Assembly: GCA_009801015.1 (NCBI GenBank) | Contig: VHZZ01000033.1 | Location: 132,515-168,262, forward strand | Origin: Silene noctiflora | Taxonomy: Eukaryota; Streptophyta; Magnoliopsida; Caryophyllales; Caryophyllaceae | Length of the DNA stretch: 35,748 nt | Reading direction: 5' to 3' | Position numbers and translations under genes: made by a program | Shown: positions 30,301 to 35,748 of the stretch, in pieces | Layout: each line of letters begins with the position of its first letter | How positions within the stretch are numbered: position 1 is the first letter of the stretch | The notes under the pieces: model-generated | What the model was told of the DNA's origin: nothing | Seen by the model: only the letters and a program-made list of their open reading frames with translations | Database searches by the model: none

Positions 30301-32145
30301 GCACAGTTCAGCATTGACAATTGATTGCAAAAAAATTCCCTCCAGAGAAAAACATAAGCTAATGATCTCACTACCTCGAAAAGAAAACATCAAGCAAAAG
30401 GCAAAGATTCACTATTATCAATGTCCCTACGACATCAAACACAAAATAACTCAAAGCCAGTACAAGTACTGTACAGCTGTGCGAGCAAGGGGCTTTATAA
30501 GAACTTCCTAAGAGGAGAAAGCTTGAGGAGAGGAGGACATTTCATCACCTCACCTCAACTATAATAAAAACGAGAGAGGGCATAAACAGACTCGCTTCTT
30601 CGAATCTTCCCAATAAACGGCCAGACAATTATTAATGGAACTGGAAGATAATTAATTCTTTTCATTAACAACTTTCCCAAAATAGTTTATATATCCACCA
30701 TAATTTATTCTGTAATAATCAAGAAAGGAAAATCTTAATCGCCATAGAAGTATACTCTTAAGTCTTATCACCAAATGTCACAGCGGAATCAAATTAGATT
30801 TTCTTCGCTTCACTTCTTACCCTCTCTACTGCATCAAAGTATCAAACTCCTTTAATATTGGATGTATATGAGCATTAGGAGGGGAGGGAAACAATATACG
30901 TGGTTTGGAAAACAAATTTGGTTCGATAGAAATGAAAGCACCTTTTTTCGAATAAAAAACAAGTTTCAAACAATGTCAATCACAAGTTCACATTCAAATG
31001 ACACGCTCCATCAGCAAAAGCTGATCCGCAAGTTAAATAATCCAAATAAATCGTAACTATGATCTCTGCTATACTCAAACTCACAAGTACTTGGTACTGG
31101 GATGAACAATCGTCCTAAAACAATCAGTTTGCACTACTCTGGAATGCTTACGTAAGTCCTTTGCTCAACCATCCTCACTCAAATCTCTATTAGACCCTAA
31201 CAACAATGATGATAAACAATTATCACCGCACATACCAAAACCTAAACAAAAACATCAACCAAAAACCTAAGCATCGACAACAATAACACGAACTTCAACA
31301 GTTCAATTCAAATCAAACAAATCACACACAGAATATGGAAGCAGAGTTCTACGAAAATGCTAACATTAGCACTTTGCTCAACTCCTCAAATTACAGCACA
31401 CACCAGAACCTAAACAAAAACATCAATTAAACACCTAATTTTACAACTATAATAAAAAAAATCGACGACAAATACACAAACGTCAACAAATCAGCTCAAA
31501 TCACACAGAAGAAGAAAAGATGAAAGCAGAAATCGACAACATTGTCGACGAAGATGCTAACATTATCACTTCGCTCAACTCCTCAAATCACTACTAGCTA
31601 AACAAAACAATGACAAACAATTATTACCGCACATACCGAAACTTAACAACGTCAATTAAAAACCTAATTTCACAGCTCAAATCAAAATAATCGGCAACAA
31701 TAACACAAACTTCAATAATTCAATTCAAATCAAACAATTGAAGCAGAAATTGACGAAGATGCTAACATTATCACTTTGCTCAACTCCTCAAATCACTGCA
31801 CAGACCAAAACCTAAACAAAAAATCAATTTAAAACCTAATTTCACAACTCAAATCAAAATCAGCGACAACAATAACACGAACTTCAACAATTTAATTCAA
31901 ATTAAACAAATTACATACAAAAATTTAACTATAAAATTGAAGAAATCGCCGAAATTAAGGGAACAAAGAAATTACTCGGAACCGAAGTGAAGGAGAAGTT
32001 GCGAAAGCTGAGGATCAATGGGAGAAGGAGAAGAAGTAGTTCTTGAATGAACTAATTTATCTTCATATGATTTGAGTTCTGAATCGTTAAAACCTTTGTT
32101 CTTCAGATATCGCAACACTACTTTATCAACTAATTCATCATCCAT
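24329..32145 (-). CDS. TAF5: TFIID subunit TAF5, complete, 19 exons, 669 aa
   Basis: WD40 scaffold subunit of TFIID, which binds core promoters for RNA polymerase II in the nucleus. Exons (high to low): 32145-31976, 30292-30211, 29739-29661, 29564-29467, 29364-29308, 28892-28805, 28722-28613, 28465-28358, 28276-28125, 27689-27579, 27468-27399, 27294-27255, 27156-26995, 26896-26820, 26713-26597, 26497-26232, 24995-24900, 24821-24749, 24382-24329. The 2010 nt give 669 aa, which I recall as the Arabidopsis length. Residues 1-30 fit a LisH-like helix pair. About 60-200 form the TAF5 N-terminal domain (DGYSKLRSWAY, LYPVFIHCFMDL). Residues 265-284 are a Lys-rich probable nuclear signal. Six WD repeats follow (about 353-379, 415-447, 457-489, 499-531, 541-573, 583-615), each ending WD or WS. 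The tail SRRNLLFGAGVFSKPS matches plant TAF5. All introns are GT-AG; the largest are introns 1 (1683 bp) and 16 (1236 bp). The ATG is the only in-frame Met of exon 1. Confidence 0.96.
26060..26175. repeat. Degenerate GC-richer repeat in TAF5 intron 16
   Basis: A GC-richer patch with GCGCCCC, CACACCTAAGGCGGC, GCGCGTAAGTGCGC and TAGGTGCC motifs stands out in an AT-rich intron. The wording resembles short GGCGC-type plant dispersed repeats, but I found no clear ends. The rest of this intron (24996-26231) shows nothing else recognisable, including the 84-codon frame at 25572-25826. Confidence 0.35.
31149..31930. repeat. ~200-bp minisatellite (3-4 units) in TAF5 intron 1
   Basis: The block GCTAACATTA.CACTT.GCTCAACTCCTCAAAT recurs at 31359, 31555 and 31761, and a diverged copy starts near 31149. 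Spacings are about 196-210 bp. Each unit also contains CCTAAACAAAAA, AACCTAATTT, CGACAACAATAACACGAACTTC and AATTCAAATCAAACAA in the same order. The array ends about 45 bp before the exon 1 donor. Confidence 0.85.
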
Positions 32146-33723
32146 TTCCGATTTCTGGAAGAATGTTTCTAGGGTTTATGAATTGGGAAGATTAATTGAT
32201 TGATTGATTGAGTTGCTGATTTGGGGGTTTTAAATTGGGGAGGTTTTGTATTGGGGGGAAGGTTTGAGAGGGAATTGGGTGGATTAGTTATGAACTTATG
32301 ATCTGTTTTTTTCCGGCTGAAACTTGCCCCGATTCGATTGACCAGCTTCGAATATCTTGACCCCTATCTGAATTGAGAATTTGAATTTGACGCGTAATTT
32401 GAATTGACTTGACCTTATTTAACTCGATCCGAATGTTTGTCATTGTAAACTAACAGTTATCCCCAAATAACTTGAAAGCAACCCACTCGAAAATCACCCG
32501 GCCCGACCCAAATTCTTGGAAACCCGAGCTTGAATTGAACTGACCCGAAGCTGACCAGATTGATTCTTTTGTCAGGTCTAATTGAAATTGTCTTAATTCA
32601 ACTAAATTGAATAGTAGATTTAAGTTAGCTTAGGCTGTTTAGCCGGTAAAGTCATGACTCATGTGAGGTCATACTTATGACCGAAAACTCATCAGCATCA
32701 TATTCGCAGTGTGGCTCCCTTTACACATACACATACAAAAAAAAAAAAAAATTGAACTTAATTGAATAGAGCTAAACTAAATTGTACTGAACTAAGTGGA
32801 AATTATGTTAGAACGAATATAGCCTCATTTCATTACATAGCCAATTGAGAAGTTCGGCTATCTCGACTCTCCAACAAATCACGAGTCGATACTGGATACT
32901 CATGCCCTAATTTTAGTTTCGTTACTATATGATTATTATATTTGCCTTTATATTTTTTACACGAAATTTGTGTATAAGTTATTGTTCATCTGTACGAACC
33001 AGTGAAGATATTTGACAACCGTATAATGAAGAATACTGAATTAACTTATAATTTAGTGAAATATTTCCTATTAATTAATAATTGTTTTTATTATGAAATT
33101 TTGCTTAACTTATGGTGAGTTATTGCTATCATATCTATAGACCTCTTGTGATGAACTCGATCAACATTCCGGTATTTATATAATCACATGCTCAATCATA
33201 TATTGGTATTTGGAGTCTAGTAAAAGGGTCTCAAGTGTTATTATCGAGTCATTCATTTAAAAGGGTTTTCGACCCTGATGACTTGTTCAGTTGTGTTAAT
33301 TCGAATTTCAAGTCATACTCAGATTCATCACTCAGGTACTGATTAGGTCATAACGAATTAATAAAATGAAGATTGCTATGATGCATGATTCATGAACTAC
33401 ATTCAAGCCTTGCTAAAATTGCTATGAATTTAAAATACACAAGTACTTGCATTAAATCTTTTACAAATGTATTGTCTCATACTTGTAGCATATTTCAAGA
33501 AACAAATAATACATTATTCCTTATTTTTATTTTGAAGTACCAAGTCTTAATTATTCTGAACTGTTCTTCGCCCTCCTTTGTTGCCAATGCTGTTCATAAT
33601 CATACACCACCAATATATGTTTAGTAAAAATAGATTTAATTACAAAACAACAATGATTGAGACGAAATGAGCAGGTCATTAACAACCCTATGACGGCGAA
33701 TGATGTGAGAAATGATAACATAC
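32146..33723. other. TAF5 5' flank and gene-free stretch below the CER1-like exons
   Basis: This contains the TAF5 leader and promoter on the minus strand, with an ATTG microsatellite near 32192-32211 and no clear TATA box. Degenerate TTGAATTGAACTGA-type tracts lie at about 32380-32620 and 32750-32800. I searched both strands for the missing CER1 C-terminal coding sequence and found none. Confidence 0.55.
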
Positions 33724-35417
33724 CTCAGAACTTGAGGAACATCTTTAGGCTTCTTTAGAGAAATTTCATATAAAGCATCAGGCGCCTTGTCCATTGTTCC
33801 ATAGATGTAGTCATAGATTGGCATGAAAAGTGTATAGTTTGTTCGGAATTGGGTGTGATGTACAGAGTGGAAACTGTACCATTTACAAAATCACAACAAA
33901 AACATGACATCCTAGTTCCTCATCCAATTATCTCGAAGATCATTAAAATCGACAGAAGATCTTACTTAACACGGTCACTTGCATCCATCTTAATTACTTA
34001 AAAGTTAAAATCCTAGTGGCTCTCTCACACAAATGCAAGTGGGAGGCAAGTGGGTATATTCAGGTCTCGTTTGGTTGCCATACGGGAATTAGTTTCCCAT
34101 GATTTTACAAAACACATGAATTGACCAATTCATGTGAATTGCCCAAAACGAGTTTGGTTCACATCCCGGAATTGAATTGACACGGGAGTTTCCAATGATT
34201 ATTCACCCATTTTTATGGGGGCAACCAAAAGAGGCCTTATTTTTCATCCACTTGCCTCCCACTTGCATTTGTATGAGAGACGGATAGTGGCCGTCTTAAA
34301 TAAAAATTTGTGTAAAATCGAAAATGGCTCATATATTAAAACAAAATCTTAACCTTGATGAATTATGAAGACCTAAAAATGACTTAATTTAACTTGAAAT
34401 TTTAACCTTTTAGGTGATTCTTACTCGAATCATCGGGTCAACAAAAGTACACTCAATTGAACTTGACTAGTCCCAAACACGGCCCAAGTGACCCTTTTCC
34501 CATGCCGAGTTACAACTCGTGCAAGTTGGGTTTATATAGCCGCTATAATGGCATCGAAAATCCATAGAGACATTTTGCAATTAACCTAAAATTAAATACT
34601 CATAAAGCTAATTCATTTCAAGCTAACACAGTAACACACGATCAAATTAGAAACAAAAAAGGAAACTTAATTCCATATATTAATTAGTTCAACAGAAAGT
34701 GCATTGCACTCGTTAAAGAAACCGTTAATTTAAAGACAATAAATGAAATACTTACAAGGCAGTGAACATGAAATACTTGAGAGGAGGAAATAGGGTAAAA
34801 ACCCACTTAGGGACGATCTCAAAGTTGCAATGACCCATGTGGTTCATCAAGTCAATGTAAGTGAGATACAACGCTAATGCAGCGATCGAGCAACGTCCAG
34901 TTAATAAAACCGTCAACACAGGGATCGCAAAGAGAACATAGTATGCTACATGCTCGGCGCATGAATGAACGACCGCTGCCATAATAATAAGTTTAAGTTA
35001 TACACCATGGTAAACAAGCACATAATATACTACTGCTTGCCTGGATTAAGGGTAAAACGGTGAAATGATTAGTATTTGGCACGAAGGCAATTATTTACCC
35101 TCGGAATTCACGGTAAACATAAGCCACCCTCACCCAAATAAGTGATAAAGGCAAACAGTATACGATACATGAAATGAGACATACAAATAATCGGTTCTGT
35201 GACGATGAAAGTATGGTGATAAAAATGGTAGCGAGAGTAGAGAAAGTGATGGTGGAGAGCTCTATGTAGCCAATAGTAGAGAAACTCCACAGGACCAGTA
35301 TGCATTAAAAACATTAGAAGCACACCATCACTTCTCCATAACGGCATTTTTCTTGTAGACTCTAGTCTCCAAAATCCCAAGTAAAATAGTATCCAACTAA
35401 ACAATATTTGGTCGTCC
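33724..35417 (-). CDS. CER1: CER1-like very-long-chain aldehyde decarbonylase, partial and lacking its C-terminal domain
   Basis: CER1 makes cuticular-wax alkanes from very-long-chain aldehydes in the ER membrane, together with CER3. Three exons are visible: 35417-35185, 34975-34756 and 33873-33724. Phases close between them: the first starts with one base finishing a Trp codon, matching NWDDQILF. All three di-iron histidine boxes are present: HRALHH, HFYHH and HSVHH. Hydrophobic segments such as YYVLFAIPVLTVLLTG are likely membrane helices. HTGPVEFLYYWLH and MGHCNFEIVPK align with Arabidopsis CER1 rather than CER3. Upstream exons must lie beyond the window. After ...KDVPQVL the exon has a good donor (AG/GTATGT), yet no further exon is found before TAF5, so about 370 C-terminal residues (the WAX2-type domain) are absent. 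The visible exons have no stop or frameshift. It is either a 3'-truncated gene fragment or has acquired an unrecognised terminal exon. Symbol by family resemblance. Confidence 0.85.
34013..34308. mobile_element. GACGGATAGTG-family MITE (copy I) carrying a nested MITE
   Basis: The left arm CTCTCACACAAATGCAAGTG...GAGGCAAGTGG and the right arm CCACTTGCCTCC...CACTTGCATTTGTATGAGAG are inverted; the right arm is followed by GACGGATAGTGGCCGTCTTA. The arms are closest to copy A. A different element occupies 34063-34236. It lies in the intron between the second and third visible CER1-like exons. The left terminus is decayed. Confidence 0.8.
34063..34236. mobile_element. PIF/Harbinger-like MITE nested in copy I
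   Basis: Left end GGTCTCGTTTGGTTGCC, right end GGCAACCAAAAGAGGCC, inverted with two mismatches in 17. Flanking trinucleotides are TCA and TTA, consistent with a decayed TTA target duplication of PIF/Harbinger (Tourist-like) elements. It is 174 bp, with an inner inverted CATGAATTG / CAATTCATG. Confidence 0.7.
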
Positions 35418-35469
35418 CTGTAAACATGTACAATTAACCAAGTTAACAACAGTAAAATTCAACAGTAAA

Positions 35470-35502
35470 TTAGTTTTAGACCCGTGCATAAAAATGCACG
35501 GG
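35470..35502 (-). other. Perfect 9-bp hairpin followed by CTAA (possible Helitron 3' end)
   Basis: CCCGTGCAT and ATGCACGGG (35481-35489 and 35494-35502) form a perfect stem with a 4-nt loop. On the minus strand the stem is followed by TCTAAAA, then CTAA, then T. A stem shortly before CTRR, with insertion ahead of T, is the signature of a Helitron 3' end. No 5' TC end was located, so this is a candidate only. Confidence 0.35.
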
Positions 35503-35584
35503 TTGTTTTTAAAATATTATAGTATTTTTTTTTTTTCCGATTTTAAATATTTTTGTTTTAATCACTATAAGTATTTGTTATGTA

Positions 35585-35748
35585 GTACTCCCTCCGTCCC
35601 GGTCATTTGTTATCCTTTTCCATTTTGGGGTGTTTCAATCATTTGTTGTCCTTTCTATTTTAGGATTGCATTTGATGAGTAATTTGATCTTTCACCTTCA
35701 ATTTACTCCACTTGTCATGTTATAATTGGCTCTCTCCTCTTTCCTTGG
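35585..35748. mobile_element. Stowaway-like MITE (copy 2), cut by the window edge
   Basis: Starts CTCCCTCCGTCCC after TA and matches the reverse complement of the element at 182-393 in blocks such as CATTTTGGGGTGT, CCTTTCTATTTTAGGA and TTTGATGAG.AATTTGATC. It lies in the intron upstream of the first visible CER1-like exon. The far end is outside the window. Confidence 0.88.

Noticed and set aside
32146-33723. Remaining CER1 C-terminal exons
   Set aside because: I read both strands for the segment after the third His box and the WAX2-type domain and saw no matching residues or conserved frame.

Overview
This is a window of plant nuclear DNA, almost certainly from a eudicot. It carries intron-rich genes with GT-AG introns, AT-rich intergenic DNA full of miniature transposons, and proteins that align closely with Arabidopsis NAD-ME1, TAF5 and CER1. 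The repeat style made me think of Caryophyllales, but I cannot prove the order or species. There are no prokaryotic, organellar or viral genes.

Layout. (1) 1-1227: intergenic, with a Stowaway-type MITE and a tRNA-like SINE head. (2) 1228-10963, minus strand: a complete 19-exon gene for the mitochondrial NAD-dependent malic enzyme 62-kDa (NAD-ME1-type) subunit, 619 aa. Intron 3 is a GC-AG intron, and intron 1 holds a ~189-bp tandem duplication. (3) 10964-15311: intergenic, with a ~750-bp TIR element whose ends carry iterated GCGCGG motifs, three MITEs, a G-quadruplex motif and a four-unit ~280-bp tandem array. (4) 15312-16701, plus strand: a TATA box, a repeat-rich leader with a uORF and a 38-T run, and a single-exon 265-aa serine/arginine-rich protein of unknown function. 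(5) 16702-24328: a 7.6-kb MITE-rich desert. It holds several copies of a ~186-bp family, two copies of a 324-bp family and one 440-bp foldback Mutator-like element, several with exact 9-bp target-site duplications. (6) 24329-32145, minus strand: a complete 19-exon TAF5 gene, 669 aa with six WD40 repeats, and a ~200-bp minisatellite in intron 1. (7) 32146-35748: three exons of a CER1-like aldehyde decarbonylase gene on the minus strand. The gene enters from beyond the right edge and stops after the third exon without its C-terminal domain.

The four genes have unrelated jobs: mitochondrial C4-acid decarboxylation, unknown, basal transcription and cuticular wax. As usual in plants, I see no functional linkage. 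I derived every splice junction of the two large genes by hand. All exon phases close and the summed coding lengths (1860 and 2010 nt) divide by three, so the models are firm at base level, although transcript ends are not visible. I found no new multi-gene system. The best new material is transposon biology (a 9-bp-TSD MITE nested in another MITE), the truncated CER1-like gene, and tandem duplications in the first introns of both large genes.
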